DNA from: Treponema sp. C6A8
GTDB taxonomy: Bacteria; Spirochaetota; Spirochaetia; Treponematales; Treponemataceae
Direction: 5' to 3'
DNA length: 64,000 nucleotides
Assembly (NCBI RefSeq): GCF_000619925.1
Contig: NZ_JHVB01000001.1
Location: 496,001-560,000 of the forward strand
Position numbers and translations under genes: made by a program. This document shows, one piece after another, positions 24,112-32,684 of the stretch. The notes beneath the pieces were generated by a model. The model saw only the letters and a program-made list of their open reading frames with translations. It did not search any database and was not told the DNA's origin. How positions within the stretch are numbered: the stretch's first letter is position 1; each line of letters opens with the position of its first letter.

Positions 24112-25161
24112 CTACAATGAAAATATATTTATCTTCAATTTTTTTTCTACACGGGCATCTTCAATTGAACGCAAAAGAAGATTGAAGATATTGCAAATCA
24201 AAATTATATAGGCAGTTCCAATCGGCGAAGTACCAGCGCCGTTAACCAAAAATGCAATAATTCCCGCTAATATTCCAAAAAGTAACTTGGCATTTTTGGT
24301 GATAGGCACAGTTCCCGGATATTGGAACATAAAAGCAACAGCAAAGAGAGTTCCGCTGGAAAGAAGGGCCAGAATTACGTCACCTGTATTAAAAATGCCG
24401 CCGTAAACTACAGGTCCAAAGAGACGAACCAGAACTGCATAAACAAACATAAATAGCGCCGGAATAATTTCCATCATGTTGTTATCACAGAAGATAACGA
24501 TTGTGGCAATAATATTTAAAAGATTAAATCTGAATGCCGGAATGGAAGAGTTTGTATCCCAGAGAAGAGAAATCAGGCCTTCAGGAACTGTTACCCTGAA
24601 AGGATACAGAATATATGTGTTCAAAAAGTTTGTAATTGAACTGTCAAAGCCATATACAGGGAAAGCCCCCTGAGTAATCAGGGAAACTGAAGGATTTTTT
24701 GAAATGATTAAATCCTGGGTAATCAAAAACTCCGGGAAATAATGCTTTCCGACAAACCAGGCAATTACGATTGCAAGAGCCGAAGGTGTAAGCCAGTTAT
24801 TGCTGTGGCGGACAAAAATCTTATAAAGCAAAAGCAGAATCAAAGAGCACAAAAAGGCTGTAAAAAGCGGATAAGTTGAAGGAAGAAAAAATCCAATCAG
24901 AATGCTTTGAATAATAACTTCCGTATTTTTATAAAAGGCTTCTTTTGTAAGAATGTAATAGATTACAGATGCCAAAAGTCCGCCTGCAAAGGTAAAAGAA
25001 ATTACCAGAACAGAGCCATAACTTTTTGTAAGTATCAGGGCAATAACCTGAATTATAAGCAGAATAGAATACTTATAAGTCATTGTTGTCATTGAGTTAC
25101 AAAGATAGAAAAAGGGATTCAGTTCACTTGCCAGTTTATTCTTTTTACTTAAATCAAACAT
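24112..25161 (-). CDS. rnfD: RnfD-like membrane subunit
   Basis: About 349 residues, RnfD/NqrB type, with many membrane spans. NWLTPSALAIVIAWF and NGAGTSPIGTAYIIL match the family. The canonical FMN-threonine motif is replaced by the related FDSSITNFL (Thr177 from this start), a candidate ApbE site. ATG 25161 is preferred to 25170 on spacing from GAGGG. It overlaps the end of rnfC. Confidence 0.82.
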   Translation of the reverse strand: MFDLSKKNKLASELNPFFYLCNSMTTMTYKYSILLIIQVIALILTKSYGSVLVISFTFAGGLLASVIYYILTKEAFYKNTEVIIQSILIGFFLPSTYPLFTAFLCSLILLLLYKIFVRHSNNWLTPSALAIVIAWFVGKHYFPEFLITQDLIISKNPSVSLITQGAFPVYGFDSSITNFLNTYILYPFRVTVPEGLISLLWDTNSSIPAFRFNLLNIIATIVIFCDNNMMEIIPALFMFVYAVLVRLFGPVVYGGIFNTGDVILALLSSGTLFAVAFMFQYPGTVPITKNAKLLFGILAGIIAFLVNGAGTSPIGTAYIILICNIFNLLLRSIEDARVEKKLKINIFSL

Positions 25162-26500
25162 TGTAATCATCCCTCAGCATATTGATAATTTGTGTAAGCG
25201 GCAGGCGCGAAGGACAAGCCATATTACAGGTTCCGCAGTCCACGCACTTCGCAACCAGAGTTTTCAAAAGTTCTTCTACATCCTGGTTTTTACCGTTATT
25301 TTCAAGGCTATAAATATTAAAGTTTGTAACGTGATTGTAAATTACGTCAGGAAAAACATTCTGCTTGCAGACTGCCCTGCAGTTTCCGCAGTTAATACAG
25401 TCGTAAATCTTAGAATCACAAGTATTTTTTCCTGATACAATCGAAATTGATTTTACGTAACGGGTAATAGGCATATCAAGAGAAGCCGCATTTGAACCGC
25501 GGAGCCGTCCGTTAATAATAATCATTTTAGGAGTTTTTATCATTCCACCAATCTGAGAAATAATATCGCGGATTGTAGTTCCAATTTTAATGTTCAAAAA
25601 ACATGAAGATTTCAGGCAGTTTCCAGAAACGTGAACAAGTCTGTTTATTGAAGGAATCTTCTTAGCAACACATTTATAAACTTCATACAAGGTTGATGCA
25701 TCAATAAACAAATCCTTTTTAGTAAGAACTATGTCCGTATTTTTATTTGTCTTATTTCTCTTGGAAGCTTTTCCAGCCTTTACATTTTTATTAAAGGCAT
25801 CAATAATTTTTGCCTCAAGACCAGCCGGATATTCATTTGAGTTTACATCCAGAAAATCAGTTGTTTCTGTCATCCATGGGTCAAAAAGAGTTTTTGGAGT
25901 AAGCTTTGAATTATAAATAAAAACAATATTGTTTCTTCCAAGCGCCTTTAAAAGATAGCCGCAGGCCTTCATCATTCTTTCAAAATAAAACTTGGTAAGA
26001 AGTCTGTCTGTGATGCAAGAAGGATCATCATCAAAAAGTCTTATAACAAGAGTCTGGCCGGAAAAATTATTAATCTGATTTCCCAGATTTACAGGCTTTT
26101 TTACATTAAAAGTATTGATGATTCCGCTGTCAAAAATATGTTCCTGAATTTCCTGAGCTGAAAGAGTATCAATAGGGCGTGAAGGAATCTGTCTTCCCAA
26201 AAAATCAAAACTGCCCTGAAGGCGAATTTTCACAGCCTTTTCTGTCTTTCCGTTAGGACACTGGCATTCTACAATTTCCTCTACAACACCAGGAATTGAA
26301 GCATGAACGCTAATTTTGCCAGGCTTATCAGAAGCCGCAATAATCTGTCCTTCTGTTACAAGCTCCCCAGTCCTTACAAGAGGATTACAAGAGGTATTAT
26401 ATTCCTGAGATAATGGAATTGTAACGTGGTGCGGCAAAAACGCATTTTGAGAACATGTATAATTTTTTAATTCATCAGCTTTTTCTGCAAAAAGTATCAT
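25154..26500 (-). CDS. rnfC: RnfC-like subunit lacking the NADH/FMN glycine motif
   Basis: 448 residues. An N-terminal biotinyl-like hairpin domain (PLVRTGELVTEGQIIA), an SLBB-like segment, and two ferredoxin clusters with Cys at 368, 371, 374, 378 and 419, 422, 425, 429. Canonical RnfC has a GGAGFPT segment for nucleotide/flavin binding after the first domain; here that region (residues 124-145) reads SGIINTFNVKK and PVNLGNQI. The subunit therefore probably does not oxidise or reduce NAD(H) directly. The ATG overlaps the upstream gene's stop as ATGA. Confidence 0.88.
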   Translation of the reverse strand: MILFAEKADELKNYTCSQNAFLPHHVTIPLSQEYNTSCNPLVRTGELVTEGQIIAASDKPGKISVHASIPGVVEEIVECQCPNGKTEKAVKIRLQGSFDFLGRQIPSRPIDTLSAQEIQEHIFDSGIINTFNVKKPVNLGNQINNFSGQTLVIRLFDDDPSCITDRLLTKFYFERMMKACGYLLKALGRNNIVFIYNSKLTPKTLFDPWMTETTDFLDVNSNEYPAGLEAKIIDAFNKNVKAGKASKRNKTNKNTDIVLTKKDLFIDASTLYEVYKCVAKKIPSINRLVHVSGNCLKSSCFLNIKIGTTIRDIISQIGGMIKTPKMIIINGRLRGSNAASLDMPITRYVKSISIVSGKNTCDSKIYDCINCGNCRAVCKQNVFPDVIYNHVTNFNIYSLENNGKNQDVEELLKTLVAKCVDCGTCNMACPSRLPLTQIINMLRDDYNV

Positions 26501-27897
26501 TTGCCCCTTCCCCTGCTGTCTTTTTTAATAATACTGGAAATATAAATAAATAGTAATATAAAAAAGCAAATTAAAATCATTATTATGCTTAAGGTACTCA
26601 TTGAATATGAATTAAGCGAAACATAACCGAAGGTTGAATCCTTTCCTTCGCTTTTGAGGATTCGCTCAACAGAGTTTCCGTAGAGATTGTCTATCTGATT
26701 ATAGGAATTATTACAGAATGCCTCATCAAAAACAAAACTCTTAGTTTTTACTTCAATTTTCTGGTCAGATTCTTCGTAATAAGGAAATTCAATTTTTTGC
26801 GAAAGCTTAATGTCAGAAGAATCATTGCCCCCCGAAGAATTAAGGGAAACATAAGGAGAAGTCTGAATCTTCCAGTTCCACTTGTAATAGCCGTCAAACT
26901 GAGGAAGCTCAGAACTTAAAGCCCCGCTTTTTCCAGGCAGAGTAATCTTAGAGAGATGAGAGCCAGCAGAAGTTCTTGTTGTAACAAGGCTCACCATAAG
27001 GAACATAAAAACCGCAAGCACAGAAACCGGCAGAATCAAAAATGCCTTGTTAGAAAAATAATCAATTCTTTTGGCAGGAAGAATAAAAAGACTTTGAAAG
27101 TGAAGCTTGCTTATCCTGTATCTTTCAATTTCACTGTAAATGCAGAGAGCCGAAAAAACTCCGCCCACAAAGAAAAAGAAAAGCACCACAGTTAAAAGCG
27201 AAGAACAGATGATATTCAAAAGCACAACAGCCAGAAGCACAAGGAAAATCCTGCTCTGGCGGACAAGTTCAAAAACGCCCTGACGTTTCCACAAATTCGA
27301 CATTACAAAAAAGAAAAGAAGCACAATGATTAAAGATGCCGCCACAGGGTAAAAAGGATTGCAGAGAGCAAAGCAAACCGAATACACAGCGCCGACAGCA
27401 TAAACCACCTTATTCTTAGCAAAGCCCAGCAAAATGCCAGAGAAAACAAGCACAAAAAGAGGAATTAAAAATGGGTAGCTGGCATTTGAATCAATCCCAG
27501 AACTGATTTTCTGCTGATTTAAGGCCGCCACCGTTTTTTCAAGCTGAGCCTTATAAGATGAAGGAACATAATAAAGCTTATAGTTCTGAGATTTATCAAA
27601 AAAGAAAGCCTGCCGCTTGGTAAGATAAGAGTCCTTTGCAGAAAGACGCAGAAGCGAAGCTTCCGGAGAGTTTTCTTTTAAGACAAGAGGTACATACTGA
27701 TTTGTGTAGCAGGCATATTTTTCAACCCCGTTTTCAGAAAGGGTCTTTTGTACGCTTTCTTCAGGAGCCCCCGCCGCAACATAAAGCACACTGTATTTTT
27801 TCCACAAACGGCCCTGAGGAACAGAGCGGAAGGTAAAAACCACAAGCAGAGAAAGAATAGAAGCTATGGTGTAAACAATTTTCAAACTTGTTTTCAT
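26497..27897 (-). CDS. Conserved-context membrane protein, first gene of the rnf operon
   Basis: 466 residues of unknown function. An N-terminal membrane helix, a periplasmic region of about 110 residues, a block of six to eight hydrophobic segments (about 145-320), a second extracytoplasmic domain and a C-terminal helix with a basic tail. The ATGA overlap with rnfC makes it the likely leader of the cluster and a candidate accessory subunit. No domain recognised. Confidence 0.7.
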   Translation of the reverse strand: MKTSLKIVYTIASILSLLVVFTFRSVPQGRLWKKYSVLYVAAGAPEESVQKTLSENGVEKYACYTNQYVPLVLKENSPEASLLRLSAKDSYLTKRQAFFFDKSQNYKLYYVPSSYKAQLEKTVAALNQQKISSGIDSNASYPFLIPLFVLVFSGILLGFAKNKVVYAVGAVYSVCFALCNPFYPVAASLIIVLLFFFVMSNLWKRQGVFELVRQSRIFLVLLAVVLLNIICSSLLTVVLFFFFVGGVFSALCIYSEIERYRISKLHFQSLFILPAKRIDYFSNKAFLILPVSVLAVFMFLMVSLVTTRTSAGSHLSKITLPGKSGALSSELPQFDGYYKWNWKIQTSPYVSLNSSGGNDSSDIKLSQKIEFPYYEESDQKIEVKTKSFVFDEAFCNNSYNQIDNLYGNSVERILKSEGKDSTFGYVSLNSYSMSTLSIIMILICFFILLFIYISSIIKKDSRGRGK

Positions 27898-27917
27898 TTT
27901 TAAATTACAGTCTGCTT

Positions 27918-28439
27918 TTAATCAAGAATTGAAAAAGCAAGTCCCACAAAGAATCCAAGAATACAGCCGCAGATTACTTCCATTGGAGTATGGCCAAGTA
28001 CTTCCTTAAGCTGCGCATAAGATGCAATATATTTTTTATTCTGAAGTTCCCTTCCAAGTTCATTGATTTTCTTTGCCTGATTTCCGCTGGAACGTCTTAC
28101 ACCAAAAGCATCGCGGATAACGACAAAAAAGAACATCAATGAAAAAACAAAAATATCAGACTGAATGCCGTGGCGAACGCCGATTGAAACACAAAGCGAA
28201 GTAACAAGAGCCGAATGGCTTGAAGGCATGCCTCCAGTCTTCCAGATAAGGTTTTCAAAAAGGTTCAGGAGAGAGTTAATTCTTCCATAAATAAGATTAA
28301 TTCCAGTTTTTATAAACTGGGCGATAAGCCAGCTGAAAATGCAGGAAAGAAAAACGGGATTATTAACAAAGCCAATTATCTGATCTATAAGAGCAGGAAG
28401 AGCAGTTGCGCCCTCTCCGGCAGTAAAATTCTGATTCAT
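27918..28439 (-). CDS. Divergent PAP2 family protein (YuiD-like)
   Basis: 173 residues with several hydrophobic segments. GGMPSSHSALV, then DAFGVRRSSGNQAKKIN and KEVLGHTPMEVICG, are the DUF212/divergent PAP2 signatures. It may act on a lipid phosphate such as undecaprenyl pyrophosphate; that is family inference. It ends 21 bases before the rnf-operon leader gene starts. Confidence 0.85.
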   Translation of the reverse strand: MNQNFTAGEGATALPALIDQIIGFVNNPVFLSCIFSWLIAQFIKTGINLIYGRINSLLNLFENLIWKTGGMPSSHSALVTSLCVSIGVRHGIQSDIFVFSLMFFFVVIRDAFGVRRSSGNQAKKINELGRELQNKKYIASYAQLKEVLGHTPMEVICGCILGFFVGLAFSILD

Positions 28440-28511
28440 AAGATGTTATATTTTAACACGACATAGCAAAATTTACTACTGTATTTTTAGAAAAGTTGTT
28501 ATTATGCTCTT

Positions 28512-29477
28512 ATGGATTTTAAGACTTTTACGGCAGCAAAAAATGACGACGGCCGCAGGCTGGACAAAATCATCAGGATTTTTGCGCCAGAGCTTTCACT
28601 TTCGGAAGTCTATAAATATATTCGAAAAGGCCTCATCAAAATAAACGGGAAAAAGGCAAAAAATGACTCCCGCGTTATGGAAAATGACCTCATCCAGATT
28701 GCAGGCTTTATCTTAAATTCCAGTGAAACAGAAAAAGATGAAGGCGCCGCAAGCGGCGCGTCGCACAAGGCCCCGGCCCGCTTAAGAGTAATATTTGAAA
28801 ACCAGCATCTTCTAATTATTGACAAAGCTTATGATGTCAGCGTCCACGGAAACGACAATTCCCTGGAAAAAGAAGTCAGCCAATATTACAAGAGCACGCG
28901 TCATGATGCTTCCCTTTCCTTCCGTCCGGGCCCCCTTCACAGGCTGGACAGAAAAACCACCGGCCTCCTCTGCTTTTCCATGAGCCTGCAGGGGGCAAGA
29001 TGGTTTTCTGAAAACATTCAGACCCACGCAGTTCAGAAAAAATACGCCGCCCTGCTGGAAGGAAATCTAAGTCAAACAGAAAGCTGGTCTGATAAGCTTG
29101 AAAAAGAAGACGGCAACGATAAAGCCTTCCACACAGTAAAGGCGTCAGAAGAAGGAAAAATCGCCCTTACAACAGTAACCCCAATCGCCCACGGTGTTTT
29201 TAATAATAGAGAGGTTACATTAGCCGTAATGGACATTAAAACCGGGCGAACCCACCAGATCCGCTCGCAATCAGCCCTGCACGGACATCCGCTTTTGGGA
29301 GACACAGCCTACGGCGGAATGAAAATAAATAATGCGGAGAGAGATTTTTATTTACAAGCCTTCAGCCTAACCTTCCCCGAAAATCCAGTCGGGCTTTGTG
29401 AAGAAATAAAAATTCCACTATCCGAATCTTTTATATCAATTTTAAAACGATGTAACATCAATAACTTTGAGATTTAA
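28512..29477 (+). CDS. RluC/RluD family 23S rRNA pseudouridine synthase
   Basis: 321 residues. An N-terminal S4 domain (GRRLDKIIRIF and the KYIRKGLIKINGKK turn) and a catalytic domain with LHRLDRKTTGLLCFS, where the Asp is the catalytic residue, then KTGRTHQIRSQ and LGDTAYGG. Target uridines cannot be read from sequence. Confidence 0.9.
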   Translation: MDFKTFTAAKNDDGRRLDKIIRIFAPELSLSEVYKYIRKGLIKINGKKAKNDSRVMENDLIQIAGFILNSSETEKDEGAASGASHKAPARLRVIFENQHLLIIDKAYDVSVHGNDNSLEKEVSQYYKSTRHDASLSFRPGPLHRLDRKTTGLLCFSMSLQGARWFSENIQTHAVQKKYAALLEGNLSQTESWSDKLEKEDGNDKAFHTVKASEEGKIALTTVTPIAHGVFNNREVTLAVMDIKTGRTHQIRSQSALHGHPLLGDTAYGGMKINNAERDFYLQAFSLTFPENPVGLCEEIKIPLSESFISILKRCNINNFEI

Positions 29478-29516
29478 TTACTTTTGAAAATCAAAAATTG
29501 GAGTTATAATAAATTG

Positions 29517-30458
29517 ATGGCTGATTTGATTAAAAATATTGCACAAAAATTTAAGCCTGTAATGGTATATGCTCTTGTTGGTGAAAGCGGAACGGGAAAA
29601 AGCTACCGCTCAAAAGGCCTTATGGAGCAGTACGGAATCAGAGCCATTATTGATGACGGCCTTTTAATCCAGGATGATAAAATTATTGCAGGCCGTTCTG
29701 CAAAAAGAGAAAAAACCTACATGGGCGCTGTCCGGGTTGCCCTTTTTGATGACAAGGAACACCGCGATTCAGTTGCAAAAATTCTTCGCAAAACTCACAT
29801 TAAAAAAATTCTTCTGATTGGAACTTCAGAAAAGATGGTAACAAAAATTGCCATGCGCCTTCAGCTTCCTCAGCCTCAGAAAATCATTCATATTGAAGAT
29901 ATTTCCAGCGCAGAAGATATTGAAAAGGCACAGAAATCCCGCCATGTAGAGGGAAAACACGTTATTCCTGTTCCTTCCATTGAAGTAAAGCAGAAATACC
30001 CTACAATTTTTTCTAATTCCCTGCACGACTTGATTGGAAAAAGCAGTTTCCTTTTCAAAAATAAAAAGAACAAAGTCACAAAAATGATTGAAAAATCAAT
30101 CGTTCAGCCGGAATTTTCTAAAAAAGGCCGCATTGAAATTTCAGAGGCTGCCCTTACCCAGATGACCATGCACTGCGTAAGCGAATGTTCTCCAGATGTA
30201 AAGGTAAAGAAAATCTCTGTAAAAAAAGATAACCGGGGCTACAAGCTTATTGTTACGATTGACGTTCCTTTCGGAACTCAGCTTACAGGCAAGGTTCACA
30301 AGCTTCAGCAGTATATTATCGATAAAATTGAATCATTTACGGGCATTCTTATTGAAGACGTAAACATCATCATCGATAAGATTTCCATGGAAAACCGGGA
30401 AAGCAAGCCAAAAACTTCAAATGATTTTGGAGTAAAGCTCAAGGCTCCTAAAAAATAA
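29517..30458 (+). CDS. P-loop NTPase fused to an Asp23/Gls24-like domain
   Basis: About 313 residues from ATG 29517 (a TTG at 29484 is possible). The N-terminal part has a Walker A, LVGESGTGKSY, near residue 20, with a following nucleotide-kinase-like region. The C-terminal third (GRIEISEAALTQMTMHC through IEDVNIIIDKI) has the alternating beta-helix pattern of Asp23 envelope-stress proteins. The fusion is unusual. The gene starts soon after the pseudouridine synthase stop, probably as one transcript. Function not known. Confidence 0.72.
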   Translation: MADLIKNIAQKFKPVMVYALVGESGTGKSYRSKGLMEQYGIRAIIDDGLLIQDDKIIAGRSAKREKTYMGAVRVALFDDKEHRDSVAKILRKTHIKKILLIGTSEKMVTKIAMRLQLPQPQKIIHIEDISSAEDIEKAQKSRHVEGKHVIPVPSIEVKQKYPTIFSNSLHDLIGKSSFLFKNKKNKVTKMIEKSIVQPEFSKKGRIEISEAALTQMTMHCVSECSPDVKVKKISVKKDNRGYKLIVTIDVPFGTQLTGKVHKLQQYIIDKIESFTGILIEDVNIIIDKISMENRESKPKTSNDFGVKLKAPKK

Positions 30459-30478
30459 TGCCGGCATAAAAACCGGCA
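30459..30478. terminator. Weak bidirectional terminator hairpin
   Basis: TGCCGG (30459-30464) pairs with CCGGCA (30473-30478) around an A-rich loop, between two convergent genes. The T tract is interrupted. Confidence 0.5.
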
Positions 30479-30483
30479 CTTTC

Positions 30484-31653
30484 TTACTTCTTAGGCTTTT
30501 TCTTACCCTTTGATTTTGTTTTAGGCTTTTCAGCAGCATTCTTTTCTTTGTCTTTCTTTTTAGGCTTATCTTTAGGACGCTCTTTTTCAGTCAGTTTGAT
30601 TGTAACACCCTGAGCCTGCAGGGCGGCTTTAACGGCATATTCAAGTTCGCGGCGGACAGGATTCATAGGAAGTACAAAATTGCGGCACTCTGTCCAGGTT
30701 TTTGCATAAAGCTCACTGACAGAAGATTTTCCTTCCACCTCGCCGTTCCAGTCTGTAAGGCTTGCAACAAAATCCTGAATCATAAAGACCATTTTTTTGC
30801 CAAGGCGGGCATCGCTTTCAAGCTGATTAAGCTGATCCAGCATTTTGATGCTCTGCATGTATTTTCGCTCAAAAGCCCGGCTTTCATAAATAAGAGCAGT
30901 TGCCGAAGGCTGAAGATACATGTAAAGATCGCACTTTAAAGCTTCCGCAATAATTTCCGACGCATGAGAATTGTTCAAAATCTTGAGCATTTCCTCAGTA
31001 AGGCGTGACGGAGAAACCTGAGACAAAAGCGCTGAAGAAGCTATGATTTTACGACGCAGGCTTCGAGACATTTTTGCGTGGGTTGTTGCAGAATATTTAA
31101 TTGCGCGAAGCATTCGCACTGGATCTTCTATAAAAATCTTATCAACCGGAATAACAGGACGAAGGACGTGCTTTTTGATATCCTTCATGCCGCCCACATA
31201 ATCGATTACCTGTTCCTGAACCGGGTCATAGTAAAGTGCATTCAAAGTAAAGTCGCGGCGCTGTACATCTTCTTCAATTGTTCCAAAAGCATTACCGACA
31301 GAACCGTCGCAGATTGAACGGAAAGTACTTACTTCAAAGATTTTTTCACCAAATACAACGTGAACAAGACGGAAACGACGTCCGATTATGCGAGAATTTC
31401 TGAATATTTTCTTTATTTTTGATGGGGTCGCGTCCGTAACAATATCAAAATCTTTTGGTTTGTTACCAATTATCAAATCTCTGACGGCGCCGCCGACAAT
31501 ATAGGCGGTATAGTCTGCATCTCGCAGACGATTGATAATCTGAAGGGCGTCAGGATCGATATTGGCATGTGGTATAAGATGTTCTGATTTTGTGTAAACA
31601 ACGGCTTTTTTTACAAGCTTCCCATTCTTATCAGTACCATAACGATATAACAC
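30484..31653 (-). CDS. pcnB: Poly(A) polymerase-type nucleotidyltransferase
   Basis: 389 residues. Class II nucleotidyltransferase head IVGGAVRDLIIGNKPKDFD, then the diagnostic GRRFRLVHV block that distinguishes PcnB from CCA enzymes, and EEDVQRRDFTLNALYYD. The final 35 or so residues are Lys/Glu/Pro-rich, as in RNA-binding PcnB tails. It would add 3' A tails to RNA and affect decay. Proteins with this signature can also have CCA activity in some lineages. Confidence 0.88.
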   Translation of the reverse strand: MLYRYGTDKNGKLVKKAVVYTKSEHLIPHANIDPDALQIINRLRDADYTAYIVGGAVRDLIIGNKPKDFDIVTDATPSKIKKIFRNSRIIGRRFRLVHVVFGEKIFEVSTFRSICDGSVGNAFGTIEEDVQRRDFTLNALYYDPVQEQVIDYVGGMKDIKKHVLRPVIPVDKIFIEDPVRMLRAIKYSATTHAKMSRSLRRKIIASSALLSQVSPSRLTEEMLKILNNSHASEIIAEALKCDLYMYLQPSATALIYESRAFERKYMQSIKMLDQLNQLESDARLGKKMVFMIQDFVASLTDWNGEVEGKSSVSELYAKTWTECRNFVLPMNPVRRELEYAVKAALQAQGVTIKLTEKERPKDKPKKKDKEKNAAEKPKTKSKGKKKPKK

Positions 31654-31712
31654 GATGTGACTATATTATTTGAAAATGGTGTAAATTTCAATATAGCTCC
31701 CGGTAGCGCTTA

Positions 31713-32657
31713 TTATGCTAATTTACTAATCCACTCAATCACATCTTTCTCAACGATGTCCTTGTCGTTCTCGTTGAAGATTTCGTGGCGGTCACCTTCG
31801 TAGGACTTGATTGAAAGATTTTTTACGCCGTTGGTCTTGTAAATATTGTAAAGCTTTTTGATAGTAGCGCCGTATGAACCAACAGGGTCTTCTGAACCGT
31901 AGATGAAGAAAATCGGAAGGTCATTTGAAATCTTCTTCATATTTGCAGGCTTGTGAATCTGCTTAAGGCCGTGAGTCATATCGTAGAAGAAGGAAGTAGT
32001 AAGAGGGATTCCGCACCATTTATCATCAGAATACATCTGAATATTCATCTCATTAGCAGAAAGCCAGTCAAATTCAGTTTTTTTATTCGAAATACGTTTG
32101 TTATATGAACCAAAAGAAGCATTTGAAAGGGCTTTTACGATTGAATCTCCGCCGCAAAGAGCTTTTACAATGGCAGTCATAAAACAACCACCGGTAACAA
32201 GAGCGCCCATAGGGCCTGCAGTTCCGCAGAGAATACAGCCGTCAATCAAAGTGCTGTATTTTTCGATAAAGCCCTGAGAAATAAATGAACCAAAAGAATG
32301 TCCAAGAAGAAATACTTTTTTTCCGGTAAATTCAGCTTTATCAGCTTCAATCATTTCATGCAAATCTTCTACAACGCGGTTAAAACCGTCTTTATCAGCA
32401 AGCTTTCCAAACTTACCCTTGCCTTTTTTTTCTGCATTTTCTGCAGTTCGGCCGTGACCGCGCATATCATAAGCTACAAGAGCAAAACCGCTTTCACAAA
32501 GAACAGAACCAAGTCTGTCGTATCTTAAAGAATGCTCAGCAAGTCCGTGATGAAGCTGAACAACTCCCTTTATATTTTCTGCCTCGTCTGGAATCCATTT
32601 TGTAACCCAAAGTTCACATCCGTCGCTCATCGATTTAAAATCGCTCTTAGTAGTCAT
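31713..32657 (-). CDS. Alpha/beta hydrolase, monoacylglycerol lipase-like
   Basis: 314 residues. Nucleophile Ser121 in GHSFGS, the oxyanion-side motif LHHGLAEHSLRY, YDMRGHGRT, Asp in YGSEDPVG and His in GDRHEIF. The HHGLAEH and RGHG motifs are typical of serine aminopeptidase S33/monoglyceride lipase-like proteins. No signal peptide, so cytoplasmic. GGAGAAAG precedes the ATG. Divergent from the rRNA methyltransferase with only 27 bp between. Confidence 0.85.
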   Translation of the reverse strand: MTTKSDFKSMSDGCELWVTKWIPDEAENIKGVVQLHHGLAEHSLRYDRLGSVLCESGFALVAYDMRGHGRTAENAEKKGKGKFGKLADKDGFNRVVEDLHEMIEADKAEFTGKKVFLLGHSFGSFISQGFIEKYSTLIDGCILCGTAGPMGALVTGGCFMTAIVKALCGGDSIVKALSNASFGSYNKRISNKKTEFDWLSANEMNIQMYSDDKWCGIPLTTSFFYDMTHGLKQIHKPANMKKISNDLPIFFIYGSEDPVGSYGATIKKLYNIYKTNGVKNLSIKSYEGDRHEIFNENDKDIVEKDVIEWISKLA

Positions 32658-32684
32658 ACTTTCTCCAAAATGTTAAATTAAGAT

